NCBI GenBank assembly: GCA_965220185.1
Contig: OZ244807.1
Location: 372,001-436,000, forward strand
Direction of reading: 5' to 3'
From: Azotimanducus sp965220185
GTDB taxonomy: Bacteria; Pseudomonadota; Gammaproteobacteria; Pseudomonadales; Azotimanducaceae
Length of the DNA: 64,000 bases
The number at the start of each line of letters is the position of its first letter. The stretch's first letter is position 1. Shown here piece by piece: positions 16,111 to 24,724 of the stretch. The position numbers and the translations under genes were made by a program. Below the pieces are notes generated by a model that saw nothing but the letters and a program-made list of their open reading frames with translations, had not been told where the DNA came from and made no database searches.

Positions 16111-16902
16111 CTACCCTTCGCCACGTGCTCGCATGGCCTTGACTTCGCGCTTGAGCTCGGCGATTTCCTGCGTCAGGGCGGCAATGGAATTCGGGGCATG
16201 TTCCCCGTGCTCGGACACATGGTTCACCGCGTTGACGATGATGGCGATGAAAAGATTGAGCACAGTGAAGGACGACAGCAGGATGAAGACGACGAAGAAC
16301 AGCCAAGCATACGGATAGACCTCCATGACCGGCCGAACAATACCCATCGACCAGGATTCGAGCGTCATGATCTGGAAGAGCGAGAAGGCCGAGCGACCCA
16401 CCGAGCCAAACCAAGCATCGAACTCGCCAGCGAACAGCGTTGTCGCCATGACGGCGGCGACATAAAACAGGAGCAGAAGCAGCATCGCGATAGAGCCCAT
16501 GCCGGGCAGCGCGCGCAGCAGTCCTTCAATGACCGTTCGCATGCCGGTCACTGCCGAGATTAGCCGGAAAGCGCGCACGATGCGCAGCATTCTCAATATC
16601 GATACGTTGTCGGTGGCGGGCACCAAGGTCACGGCCACCACGACAAAGTCGAACACGTTCCACGCGCTGCGGAAAAAACCAAGCCGGTAGACGAAGAGTT
16701 TGACGAGAAGTTCGACAACAAAGAACGCGATGGCGGCCCGGTCAATGAGTGAAAGCACGCTTCCGTAGTGCGTCTTGAACCACGGCGACGTTTCAAAGCC
16801 AAGCGTTGCAGAATTCACTAGAATCACCGCGATCACCGTGTTTTGGAACGCGGAAGACTCAACGATGGCGCGAAGTCGTGCCGTGAAATTATCCAAGCTC
16901 AT
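16111..16902 (-). CDS. bacterial voltage-gated sodium channel (BacNav/NaChBac family)
   Basis: 263 residues, six membrane segments: S1-S4 voltage sensor with the S4 series ILRMLRIVRAFRLISAV bearing arginines every third position, S5, pore loop and S6 (FVVFILLSSFTVLNLFIAII). The selectivity filter TLESWSM matches the NaChBac-type TLESW signature. A C-terminal coiled coil (ALTQEIAELKREVKAM) would hold the homotetramer together. The start MSLDNFTARL at 16902 is preferred over 16983, which leaves almost no room for the recQ promoter. The gene converges on zur with a 6-bp gap and is divergent from recQ. BacNav channels are common in marine and alkaliphilic bacteria. Confidence 0.92.
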   Translation of the reverse strand: MSLDNFTARLRAIVESSAFQNTVIAVILVNSATLGFETSPWFKTHYGSVLSLIDRAAIAFFVVELLVKLFVYRLGFFRSAWNVFDFVVVAVTLVPATDNVSILRMLRIVRAFRLISAVTGMRTVIEGLLRALPGMGSIAMLLLLLFYVAAVMATTLFAGEFDAWFGSVGRSAFSLFQIMTLESWSMGIVRPVMEVYPYAWLFFVVFILLSSFTVLNLFIAIIVNAVNHVSEHGEHAPNSIAALTQEIAELKREVKAMRARGEG

Positions 16903-16985
16903 GTGTGCAGGGCGCCGAACTTCGCGAGACTGAGAAGCACCGCAATATAATCGTTCAGGAAGCCACTTGGTGAAAAGGCACACCT

Positions 16986-18836
16986 ATGCTCCCGGCATTG
17001 CACGAACCATCTTTGAAGAGCCTTGCCCAAGAGGTATTGCGGGAGACCTTCGGCTTTGAGTCGTTCCGCCCAGGTCAAGAAGCAGCGGTTGATGCGCTGC
17101 TTGCTGGTCAGCACGTGCTCATCGTTATGCCGACGGGGTCGGGCAAATCGCTGTGTTTTCAAGTGCCTGCCCTCGTCAAAGAAGGCTTTGCGGTGGTCGT
17201 CTCGCCGCTCATCGCGCTGATGCAGGATCAGGTCGCGGCGCTCAAGCTCGCTGGCATTGCGGCCGACAGCATCAACTCCGGCAACAGTTGGCAGGACAAT
17301 GACGATGCGTGGCACCGAGTCACCCAAGGCGAAACGAAGCTCCTCTACCTTTCGCCTGAGCGCTTGATGAGCGAGCCGATGCTTGATGATCTGCAAGCAC
17401 TGCCGGTGAGTCTCATCGCCATCGACGAAGCGCACTGCATCTCGCAGTGGGGGCCTTCGTTTCGGCCGGAATACGAGGACTTGACGCGACTGCCAGCGCT
17501 GTTTCCGGACACGCCCATCGCGGCGCTGACGGCCACCGCCGATGAAGTGACACGCGATGACATCGCGGCCAGGCTGTTCGCGAACAAGGTTTCGCAGTTC
17601 GTGCTCGGCTTTGACAGGCCGAACATCCGTCTGTCAGTCGCCAGCAAGCAGACATGGAAGACGCAGCTTCGGGAATTCATGGATCGCCATGCGGGAAGAA
17701 GCGGCATCATCTACTGCCTGTCGCGTCGCAAGACCATCGAAACTACCGCGCTGCTTGCGGCTGACGGCATCAGCGTGCTTGCCTATCACGCGGGCATGGA
17801 CAAGCGTGACCGCGAAGCCAATCAAAACAAGTTCATGAGCGAGTCAGGCATCGTCATGGTGGCGACCATCGCCTTTGGCATGGGCATCGACAAGTCGGAT
17901 GTGCGCTTCGTCCTGCACATGGACCTGCCAGGCAGCCTTGAAGCCTATTACCAAGAGATTGGGCGCGCTGGGCGCGATGGCGAGCCCGCCGAAGCGCACA
18001 TGCTTTACGGTCTTGCCGACATGGCCATGCGGCGTCGCTTTATTGAAGAGGAGGATGTGGGCGATGATCGCAAGCGGCGTGAGCACAAGCGCCTTGATGC
18101 CCTTTTGGGATATTGCGAAGCGCCGACATGTCGTCGCGTTGCCCTGCTGCGCTACTTCGGCGAGCACGCTGACGCTTGCGGTAACTGCGATGTGTGCCTT
18201 GACCCGGTCGAGCTTGCAGACGGCACCATCGATGCACAGAAAATCCTGTCCGCCGTCTACAGGTCTGGGCAAAGATTCGGCGCGGCGCACGTCATTGACA
18301 TTGTGCGCGGCAGCGAGACCGAGCGCATCGAGAAATGGGGTCATCATCGTCTGAAGACCTTTGGCGTCGGCGCTGATCGAAGCAAGGATGAATGGCGCTC
18401 GATCATTCGACAACTGGTGGCGGCCGGGCATTTGCGCGTGGATATCGCAGGCTATGGCGGTCTGTCGATCACGCGCACAGGCAATGACCTCTTGCGCGGA
18501 CGCAGCGAATTCCGCTACCGCAAGGACAAGCTCGTTAAAGCGAAACGCAAGACGCGCGAGATTGCCTTGAAGAAGCCGGAGACAAGAGAAGAGGACATGC
18601 CGCTTCTCGATGCGCTGCGAGCACTGCGTCTAGACTTGGCCCAAGCGCGCGGTGTACCAGCCTACGTCATTTTCCCTGACCGGAGCCTCGTGGAAATGGC
18701 GGAGAAGCGACCAAGCACTACGCAAGAGTTCAGCGAAATCAACGGCGTTGGGGCAGTCAAGCTCAAAAATTTCGCGGAAGCGTTTCTGGCGGTTATTGCA
18801 TCAAAGGGGGCGGTAAGCGAAAGTGTGAGAAGATAA
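16986..18836 (+). CDS. recQ: ATP-dependent DNA helicase RecQ
   Basis: 616 residues. SF2 helicase motifs in order: Q motif FGFESFRPGQ, Walker A MPTGSGKSLCFQ, DEAH in AIDEAHCISQWG, TATAD, and motif VI QEIGRAGRDG. The four-cysteine zinc-binding RecQ-Ct region (CEAPTCRR, CGNCDVC) follows, then a winged helix and an HRDC domain from about residue 530. It unwinds DNA 3'-5' in recombination and replication restart. Length and domains match the family. Confidence 0.95.
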   Translation: MLPALHEPSLKSLAQEVLRETFGFESFRPGQEAAVDALLAGQHVLIVMPTGSGKSLCFQVPALVKEGFAVVVSPLIALMQDQVAALKLAGIAADSINSGNSWQDNDDAWHRVTQGETKLLYLSPERLMSEPMLDDLQALPVSLIAIDEAHCISQWGPSFRPEYEDLTRLPALFPDTPIAALTATADEVTRDDIAARLFANKVSQFVLGFDRPNIRLSVASKQTWKTQLREFMDRHAGRSGIIYCLSRRKTIETTALLAADGISVLAYHAGMDKRDREANQNKFMSESGIVMVATIAFGMGIDKSDVRFVLHMDLPGSLEAYYQEIGRAGRDGEPAEAHMLYGLADMAMRRRFIEEEDVGDDRKRREHKRLDALLGYCEAPTCRRVALLRYFGEHADACGNCDVCLDPVELADGTIDAQKILSAVYRSGQRFGAAHVIDIVRGSETERIEKWGHHRLKTFGVGADRSKDEWRSIIRQLVAAGHLRVDIAGYGGLSITRTGNDLLRGRSEFRYRKDKLVKAKRKTREIALKKPETREEDMPLLDALRALRLDLAQARGVPAYVIFPDRSLVEMAEKRPSTTQEFSEINGVGAVKLKNFAEAFLAVIASKGAVSESVRR

Positions 18837-18858
18837 GTTTTTGAAGCGAACAGGAGGA

Positions 18859-19632
18859 ATGCTGGCTGCGATGGAGTCTTGTCGAAAATCCATCCTGCCT
18901 GAGTGGCAAGAGCGAACAGGCTCGCTTGGCTCCTCCTTGATTGCTGTGCGCGGGGGCAGTCCGCAAGTGTTTGAGGCTATTGTTCATGATCTCGGAGAAC
19001 GGTTCCGCAAAAGCTGGTATGACTTCTCCGAGCGCATAGCCGTCTTCATGGCGCCGAGTAGCGCACATGAATTTACATCTCACAATTCTGGGGAACTGGT
19101 GCAGGCCCTGAGTCGCGCCATTTCCGTGAAGGTTGTTGCCATTGCTTCGACAACTGTTCGCAATATAGACGGCGGCAAGTCGGCGGACCCGGACGAGTCT
19201 TTCCTGGTCGGGGAGCGGGCGGAGCGTTTCATCAAGCATTCGATGCGGGAAGGCATCGACGCTGCGCTGTCGGAGATCGAGGGACAGCCAGCAGACTTGG
19301 TGGTCGAGGTCGAGCACACGCACTACGATCCGCGCAAGGTGTTTGTGTATCGAGATGCCGGGGTCAAGGAACTTTGGGATCTTGCGACGGGAGCGAAACG
19401 GGCACCTCGAATATACGACTTGCAGGCAGTAGAAGTACCTCGGAGCTGCAGGGTGTCCAAGCTGCTACCGGGCGTGCGGGCCGAGCGGCTTCCTGATGCA
19501 CTCAGCGAACTTTGGGCGATTGGCGGCTTGGCGGAGCTTGCCGAGAGGATGGGGCGGGGGGAAGATATGGGCCAGCGGCTGCTAAAAGCCGCTGGCGTCG
19601 ATACATATCGAAAGGGAAGACACAAGCTTTAG
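18859..19632 (+). CDS. Uma2-like PD-(D/E)XK nuclease family protein
   Basis: About 257 residues. The central block PADLVVEVEHTHYDPRKVFV followed by YRDAGVKELWDL matches the Uma2 (DUF820) pattern of putative endonucleases, where Glu in VVEVE and the Lys after the Asp form the active site; an upstream Asp is in SADPDESFLV. The function of these proteins in bacteria is not settled. Starts are ambiguous: AGGAGG lies 1 bp before ATG 18859 and 13 bp before ATG 18871, and a TTG at 18841 is also in frame. It follows recQ by about 20 bp and may be co-transcribed. Confidence 0.65.
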   Translation: MLAAMESCRKSILPEWQERTGSLGSSLIAVRGGSPQVFEAIVHDLGERFRKSWYDFSERIAVFMAPSSAHEFTSHNSGELVQALSRAISVKVVAIASTTVRNIDGGKSADPDESFLVGERAERFIKHSMREGIDAALSEIEGQPADLVVEVEHTHYDPRKVFVYRDAGVKELWDLATGAKRAPRIYDLQAVEVPRSCRVSKLLPGVRAERLPDALSELWAIGGLAELAERMGRGEDMGQRLLKAAGVDTYRKGRHKL

Positions 19633-19699
19633 TTAGCAAAACAGTGCGCCCTGCCGCTGCCGGCCATCGCCCGGCACTCGCTTTTAGCTGTTCGCTTAG

Positions 19700-19842
19700 G
19701 GAAGCTCTGAAGAACAGAGCTTCCTTTGCGGCACATGGATGTGCCGCCGAATTCAGTGCCGTAAGGCATTGAATTCGCGAGCAAAGCAGAATCAAAATTC
19801 TGCTTTGCGAGTCTGAACAAGTCCAAGGATGGACTTGTTCAG
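19700..19842. repeat. array of five consecutive stem-loops
   Basis: Five hairpins stand nearly head to tail: 19700-19724 (GGAAGCTCTG stem), 19728-19747 (GCGGCACAT), 19749-19776 (GAATTCAGTGCC, one G-T pair), 19781-19808 (GCAAAGCAGAAT) and 19813-19842 (CTGAACAAGTCCA). Stems are 9-13 bp with loops of 2-5 nt, and gaps are 1-4 bp. The stem sequences are unrelated to one another. The array lies between two convergent genes (the Uma2-like gene and cassette C), so it may end transcription from both sides, but five in a row is far more than a terminator needs. Confidence 0.85.
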
Positions 19843-19849
19843 AGCATAC

Positions 19850-20585
19850 TTAGCTGTCGAGGTCGGGGCATCCCCAGTGCTGCCTGGCCGCCTGGCTCCC
19901 CGTAGTCTGGCCGGCGAGGATCAGGGTGCCGCCGCGCGTGCCGTTGCACATGCAGTCCGCGATGTCCTGCCGGGTGCTCGCCACCGCGAAGCACCCGGTG
20001 CTGCCGAACTTCGTGAGGTGGGCGCTGCCGTCAGGCTTCAGGTTCTGCTCGGCGTTGGTGAACTCGCCGCGGGTCTTGAAGCACTTGCGAGCAATTATTG
20101 CGCTAATTAGGTTGTTACTCGTTCTCGTATATAAAATGGCTACATAGCGCGTGTTCTTTTTCAGGTTGTTGAAGGTATGTGTGCTTGCAGATATGAAGAC
20201 CGTTAAGTCTGATTGGCTTACTGTGCCGAGATCTGCTGCTTGCAATGGCGTATTAATCCCGCTTTCCTGAAGCGCTAAGGAAACAGATGCTTCTGCTAAG
20301 TTACTATTTCCTACAGCTACTCTAATACCTGAAATTCTGATTAATGGTGTTCCAATTGCTGCAGTGTTTTGCGTAGGGGGACTTTCTATAGTTAGAGCGT
20401 ATTGGTTGTTCCTCGCCAATTCCGACCATACAGAATTACCTTCCAAGCAAGCTTCCGCTCCGGTGGTCGCCGGAATGACAAGCTGTGCCGTCAGGGTTGC
20501 GGGCAGGGCCATCATCCCCGCCAGCAATAGGATATTATTTAGCTTAAATAGGGGGGGGGGGGGGGGAGGTGAAATGCTTTATCAT
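19850..20585 (-). CDS. secreted protein with poly-C tract in signal-peptide region (cassette C)
   Basis: ATG 20585 has a good ribosome site (AAGGA, 7 bp upstream) and gives MIKHFTS, then the C-run. At the given 16 C the frame stops (P-I-stop). With 15 or 18 C it reads LFKLNNILLLAGMMALPATL with cleavage near LTAQ, a Sec signal peptide, followed by about 205 residues. The mature part contains a beta-rich region (ALTIESPP, VSLALQES, DLTVFISASTHTFN) and a C-terminal cysteine cluster (GSTGCFAVAS, DCMCNG). I do not recognise the family. The coding sequence is poorer in GC than its neighbours. Confidence 0.6.
20551..20566. repeat. 16-bp G/C homopolymer inside cassette C
   Basis: Sixteen G on the + strand, 19 coding bases after ATG 20585. 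Lengths of 15 or 18 connect the start to the signal peptide; 16 and 17 both hit stops within a few codons. Confidence 0.9.
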
Positions 20586-20710
20586 TGCGTTTCCTTCGAT
20601 AAAGAGCGATGACTTGAACAGGTCGGCACGATAGCATAATTTGCGGCAGCTGGCGAAGCGGGGCGGAAACACATTGTTGGCACGGTCAATTGGGATCAGG
20701 TTGTGCCACG

Positions 20711-21259
20711 TTAAGGCACCAATGCTTCGCGAGCACCCGTCGTCTGATCAAACCGCTCGCGCAAGTGTTTGCCGTCCGCTTGCAGTTGCAGCCGCTCCAA
20801 GCTGACAATTTCGAGCATCGCGCCTGACGCACCTGGTGGCGGTGTTTCCTTGGCTTCACTTTGAGACAGCAACGCATCAAGAGATTGTTCCGCATTCATC
20901 ACGCTGCCTTGCGGCAGGCTCTCGTAGAGCCAGTCGAGGGCCTTTGAGATAGCTGGTCGGCGTGGCCAGTGCGCGTCGATAACCTCCCGTGCGACTGGCG
21001 TGAGCGTTACGCACAGTCGATACTGCACCTTGATCGAATCCCAGTAGGTCAGGAGTTCGGTTTGTGGCGTCAGTTCAAGTTGACTCGCCTTTGACGAACG
21101 TCCGCTGTAGAACACGCCGAGCCCTCCGGCGATGTCTCGCAGCACGAGAATACGCAGACGTGGGCACGCACCATCGAGGCTTGCGAGTACGCACAGCTCC
21201 GCCCAAGGGTCTTTGTTCGCCCGCGCTTCCTCGCGGTCGACGAAGAACTGTCCGATCAT
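20711..21259 (-). CDS. pyridoxamine 5'-phosphate oxidase-like flavoprotein
   Basis: About 182 residues beginning MIGQFFVDREEARANKDPWA. The split-barrel flavin fold is suggested by RILVLRDIAGGLGVFYSGRS followed by SKASQLELTP, equivalent to the PNPOx phosphate- and FMN-binding strand region (SRKAREL in classical enzymes). The C-terminus is longer and less conserved than in PdxH, so it is more likely a PNPOx-family oxidoreductase of unknown substrate than PdxH. The ATG overlaps the end of the sixA-like gene by 4 bp, making it the third gene of a coupled operon. Confidence 0.7.
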   Translation of the reverse strand: MIGQFFVDREEARANKDPWAELCVLASLDGACPRLRILVLRDIAGGLGVFYSGRSSKASQLELTPQTELLTYWDSIKVQYRLCVTLTPVAREVIDAHWPRRPAISKALDWLYESLPQGSVMNAEQSLDALLSQSEAKETPPPGASGAMLEIVSLERLQLQADGKHLRERFDQTTGAREALVP

Positions 21260-21744
21260 TGCACGCCGCCCTTCGGGGTGCGCAACAGGTCGAGCTGCGC
21301 GGCTCCAAACTCGAGATCGCGCCAAGGGCACTTGACCGAGAAGCGCACGAGTCCGCATGTCGGCAGCACATCAATCACGGGGCTGCCGGAGAGAGCGTTG
21401 ACGAAGTAGGTGATGCTTGGATTGTGTCCGGCGATCAACAGTGATTCGATGGTGTCCTCGACCTCGCACACAACGCGCAGCATGGTGTCAGCGTCGCCGT
21501 GATAAATTCGCATATCAGTCAGAAAGCGCGCGTTCGGGCACGCTCTGCGGGCCGCTTCGGCAGTGCGCGCCGCACGCAGCGCGGGCGAAGTCACAATCCG
21601 CTGCGGCAAGTAGTCTTGGCCGCGCAGCCAGTCGCGAAGCGCGTTGGCGTTGCGCACGCCACGGTCATTGAGGTCCCGGTCGAAGTCGGGCAGCGCTCTC
21701 GACCAGTCCGACTTCGCGTGGCGCAGAACCCAAAGCTTATTCAT
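21256..21744 (-). CDS. SixA-type histidine phosphatase
   Basis: About 162 residues with the branch-1 histidine phosphatase signature LRHAKSDWS at residues 7-15 (catalytic His follows Arg) and the second histidine in IAGHNPSITYFV near residue 108. The compact size is that of SixA, which dephosphorylates phosphohistidine on sensor proteins or the phosphotransferase system. The ATG overlaps the stop of the upstream luciferase-like gene by 8 bp, so the three genes form a tight operon. Confidence 0.85.
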   Translation of the reverse strand: MNKLWVLRHAKSDWSRALPDFDRDLNDRGVRNANALRDWLRGQDYLPQRIVTSPALRAARTAEAARRACPNARFLTDMRIYHGDADTMLRVVCEVEDTIESLLIAGHNPSITYFVNALSGSPVIDVLPTCGLVRFSVKCPWRDLEFGAAQLDLLRTPKGGVQ

Positions 21745-22645
21745 AGGCGTCAATGAGTTCTTGGAACGCTACCTGCTGATTGCCCGCGGCCGAGGATGGC
21801 ACCAAGATGACGGTTTTGATGCCGCTCTCATACCAGGCCTCCACGCCCTCGCGCACCTTGGCGGCGCTGCCGAAAAGCGTCACGTCCGCAAGCCATTTGT
21901 CGCTCATGCAGGCAGTGACTGAATCGCGGTCGCGCGTTGCGAGCGCCGCTTCAATCGCTGTCATTTCCTCTTCGTAGCCAGCTTCCTTCCAGTAGTTGCG
22001 GTAGTTGGTCATCGACACATAGGTGATCATGGTGCGCCGATGCACAGCTTTGGCAGCGGCTTCATCGTCACAAATGCAGGTGGGAATCATGGCGCCGATG
22101 AAGAAATCTTCGCCGCTGCGCTGCGCTTGCGAAAGTGCCGAGAGACTTTCCGACATATGTGACATCGCGCCATTGGCGAACACCATGCCGTCGCCAATCT
22201 CACCGGCGAGCGCGATCATGCGTTTGCGCATGGCGGCGAGGACGATTGGCGGGAGTTCACCAGCCCTCGGCACGGCGCGCACCGCCTCGACGAACGCCCG
22301 AACATCGGCAAGCGGCTTGCCAGCGGTGACGCCAGCTCGGTCAAGCATGGGCTTGTGGCTGACGCCAATGCCAAAACGAAAGCGCCCGTTGCTCACCTCA
22401 GAGACGAACGCTGCGGAGTAGGCGAATTCTTGAGGAATCCGATGGTAGATGGGGACGATGCTCGTGCCGAGCGCTACTGTGGAAGTTCGCATCGCGATAG
22501 CGAGGCTCAGCGACAGGCCCTCGGTGAGGCTCGTGCAATAGATGCCTTCAAAGCCTTGACGTTCGATTTCTTGTGCGAGGTCGAGGATCGCTTGACGCTT
22601 GCCCGGAAGGGCGGCGAGGCTGACGGAGGGTTTGGGCGGAATCAT
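21737..22645 (-). CDS. luciferase-like (LLM) F420/flavin-dependent monooxygenase
   Basis: 302 residues with a TIM-barrel plan: ALGTSIVPIYHRIPQEFAYS, then GRFRFGIGVSH and the LLM-typical VFANGAM and LFGSAAKVREGVEAW near the end. The product resembles the probable F420-dependent oxidoreductase branch (MSMEG-like), but FMN use is equally possible as no F420 genes are seen here. The start at 22645 (MIPPKPSVSL) gives the normal first strand; the long in-frame extension runs into the divergent ABC-F gene. Confidence 0.85.
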   Translation of the reverse strand: MIPPKPSVSLAALPGKRQAILDLAQEIERQGFEGIYCTSLTEGLSLSLAIAMRTSTVALGTSIVPIYHRIPQEFAYSAAFVSEVSNGRFRFGIGVSHKPMLDRAGVTAGKPLADVRAFVEAVRAVPRAGELPPIVLAAMRKRMIALAGEIGDGMVFANGAMSHMSESLSALSQAQRSGEDFFIGAMIPTCICDDEAAAKAVHRRTMITYVSMTNYRNYWKEAGYEEEMTAIEAALATRDRDSVTACMSDKWLADVTLFGSAAKVREGVEAWYESGIKTVILVPSSAAGNQQVAFQELIDAYE

Positions 22646-22719
22646 AGGTTCTTTGCATGCCAGTACGAGAATCGGGCGAGAATACAACACTTCCCGCCAT
22701 CCTCTGAATCCGCACCGTC

Positions 22720-24414
22720 GTGAGCCTCCTGCTGCAAGCCCAAATCGACAGCCACAGCGAAGGCGGGCGGCTCCTGTTCGCGGGCCTGTCACTGTCAATC
22801 GGCCGAGGCGACCGCCTTGCTTTGGTGGGGCACAACGGCTGCGGCAAATCAACATTGCTCGCACTGCTTGCCGGGCACAGAGCGCCGGACGATGGCGAGG
22901 TCAGGCCGCAAAAGGGACTGAGGCTGGCGCAAGTAGAGCAGTTCATCCCTTCACGCCTCATTCGTTCCACCGTTCTCGAAGCCGTGTTAGATGCGTCTCT
23001 CGGCGCACGTGAATCCTGGCGCGCAGAAGCACTGCTTTTTCAACTTGGGTTTGGCGCGAACGACTTGACGATGACCCTGCAGAATCTCTCAGGCGGTCGT
23101 CAAACGCTTGTATTAGTGGCGAGAACGATGCTGCGCGACCCTGATCTCATGCTGCTCGATGAGCCTTCCAATCATCTCGACCTCGATGCCTTGGTCGCGC
23201 TTGAACGCCGGCTGCTCGCCTTCCGCGGTGCATTTCTCATTGTCTCCCACGACCGTCGATTCCTAGATCGAGTGACACGCGAAACCCTCTTTATGCGTGA
23301 TCAGGCAATTCTCCGTATCCGCCGCCCATACAGCGAAGCCAAGCGCAGGCTTGATGCCGCGGACGAGGCGGCGCGCGCCGCGAGGGACGCCGAAGACAAG
23401 CGCATTGACAGCCTTCGCCGCAGTGCGCAGCGCCTCGCTCAATGGGGCAGGGATTTCGACAATGAAGACCTGTCAAAGCGCGCCAAGGCGATGAAGCGGC
23501 GAATTGAGCGCTTGGAGGACGAGCGTACATTCGTCACCAGCGGGTCGCCACTCGAACTTTCGCTAGAACTTGGCAGTTCGCGCTCGAAGCTCGCGCTGAA
23601 GATTGAAGAGACTTGGGTGCCGCATCCCGCCGATCCGACAAAGCGCCTGTTCAGCGTGCCCGAGACTGCGCTACGAAATGGCGACCGCGTCGCGCTTCTC
23701 GGCGAGAACGGCGTCGGCAAATCAACGTTCATTCGCATGATTGTCGAGGCGGCAGCGGCGCCGGAACGCACCACCGAGCTTCGACTGAGCCCGCAAACCA
23801 AGCTTGGCTACTTCGATCAAGAGCTCGCAGCAGTCACAGGCGAGCAGCGAATGATCGACTTCGTGTTGAAGCGCGTGCCGCAGGACAGCCACACGGTCAC
23901 CGCGCGGCTAGGACGCGCGGGATTCGACGAAACCGACCGCAGCAAGCCCTTGTCTGTTCTTTCCGGCGGCGAGCGCGCACGTCTGATGTTCACTGTCATT
24001 TCGATGTGCGCACCGAACTTCCTCATACTCGATGAACCGACCAACCATCTCGACATCGAGGGGCGGGAACACATTGAGGCCGAGCTCGAGAGGTCTAAGG
24101 CGACGCTATTGATCACTTCACATGATCGGCTGTTTGCCCAAACCTTGGCGAACCGATTCCTGTGGATTCGGGAAGGTCGTTTAGTAGAAGTGCCGTCGCC
24201 AGAGGTCTACTTTGAGGCTACTCGCGCCATCGAATCTCCCGTGCGTGCGCCGGAAGAACTGAATCCTTCATCTGCGGACGAAACGCTCGAACGCATCGTG
24301 GAACTTGAAGGGAAGATCGAGGCAATGCTGCGCCGCAAAGCGAAGCATCAGAAGCCGGAGCAGGTGACGCGCTGGCGTGCGGAGGTGTCACGGTTGAATG
24401 CGATGTTGGGCTAG
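22720..24414 (+). CDS. ABC-F family ATPase
   Basis: 564 residues with two ATP-binding cassettes and no membrane segment. Walker A GHNGCGKST (about residue 37) and GENGVGKST (about 330), signatures NLSGGRQ and VLSGGERARL, Walker B LMLLDEPSNHLDLD and LILDEPTNHLDIE, joined by a long charged helical linker (residues 210-270). ABC-F proteins bind the ribosomal E site to rescue stalled ribosomes or protect against antibiotics; the subtype (Uup/EttA/ribosome protection) is not clear. The C-terminus has a short coiled coil. The start is GTG. Confidence 0.9.
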   Translation: MSLLLQAQIDSHSEGGRLLFAGLSLSIGRGDRLALVGHNGCGKSTLLALLAGHRAPDDGEVRPQKGLRLAQVEQFIPSRLIRSTVLEAVLDASLGARESWRAEALLFQLGFGANDLTMTLQNLSGGRQTLVLVARTMLRDPDLMLLDEPSNHLDLDALVALERRLLAFRGAFLIVSHDRRFLDRVTRETLFMRDQAILRIRRPYSEAKRRLDAADEAARAARDAEDKRIDSLRRSAQRLAQWGRDFDNEDLSKRAKAMKRRIERLEDERTFVTSGSPLELSLELGSSRSKLALKIEETWVPHPADPTKRLFSVPETALRNGDRVALLGENGVGKSTFIRMIVEAAAAPERTTELRLSPQTKLGYFDQELAAVTGEQRMIDFVLKRVPQDSHTVTARLGRAGFDETDRSKPLSVLSGGERARLMFTVISMCAPNFLILDEPTNHLDIEGREHIEAELERSKATLLITSHDRLFAQTLANRFLWIREGRLVEVPSPEVYFEATRAIESPVRAPEELNPSSADETLERIVELEGKIEAMLRRKAKHQKPEQVTRWRAEVSRLNAMLG

Positions 24415-24424
24415 GGGTTATGGA

Positions 24425-24724
24425 TCAGGTCGCAAGTGCATCTAGCACAAATTGAGGATCGGCCTTGATGAGGCGAAGGAAATTGGCGGCAGCGGCATCT
24501 GGCTGGCGCTTCCCTTGCTCCCAGCCCTTCACAGTATCAATGCTCAACTGAAGCTTATGAGCAAACACTGTTCGCGACATACGAACTCCGGCCCGAATCG
24601 CCCTGATTTCTTCAGGGGACATGACGACGCGAATCACATGTGGCTTCTTGTGCCCCTTTGCGATGTCAATTGCTTCACGCACATTCGACTTCATCTCGTT
24701 GAAAAGATATTCATCCATTGTCAT
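24425..24724 (-). CDS. NadS/HigA-like helix-turn-helix antitoxin
   Basis: 99 residues from ATG 24724. It contains the phrase SPEEIRAIRAGVRMSRTVFA and then TVKGWEQGKRQPDAAAANFL, a well-known pattern in the antitoxins that pair with RelE/HigB toxins (NadS group). The frame is intact. It overlaps the toxin reading frame by 14 bp and would be translated with it. It should bind its toxin and the operon promoter, but the toxin gene next to it is frameshifted. Confidence 0.85.
   Translation of the reverse strand: MTMDEYLFNEMKSNVREAIDIAKGHKKPHVIRVVMSPEEIRAIRAGVRMSRTVFAHKLQLSIDTVKGWEQGKRQPDAAAANFLRLIKADPQFVLDALAT

Noticed and set aside
19700..19842. CRISPR array
   Set aside because: The repeats are different palindromes with no spacers of constant length.
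20677..20707. TGGCAC/GTGCCA inverted repeat after the PNPOx-like gene as a terminator
   Set aside because: Six-base stem with a 19-base loop and no T-run.
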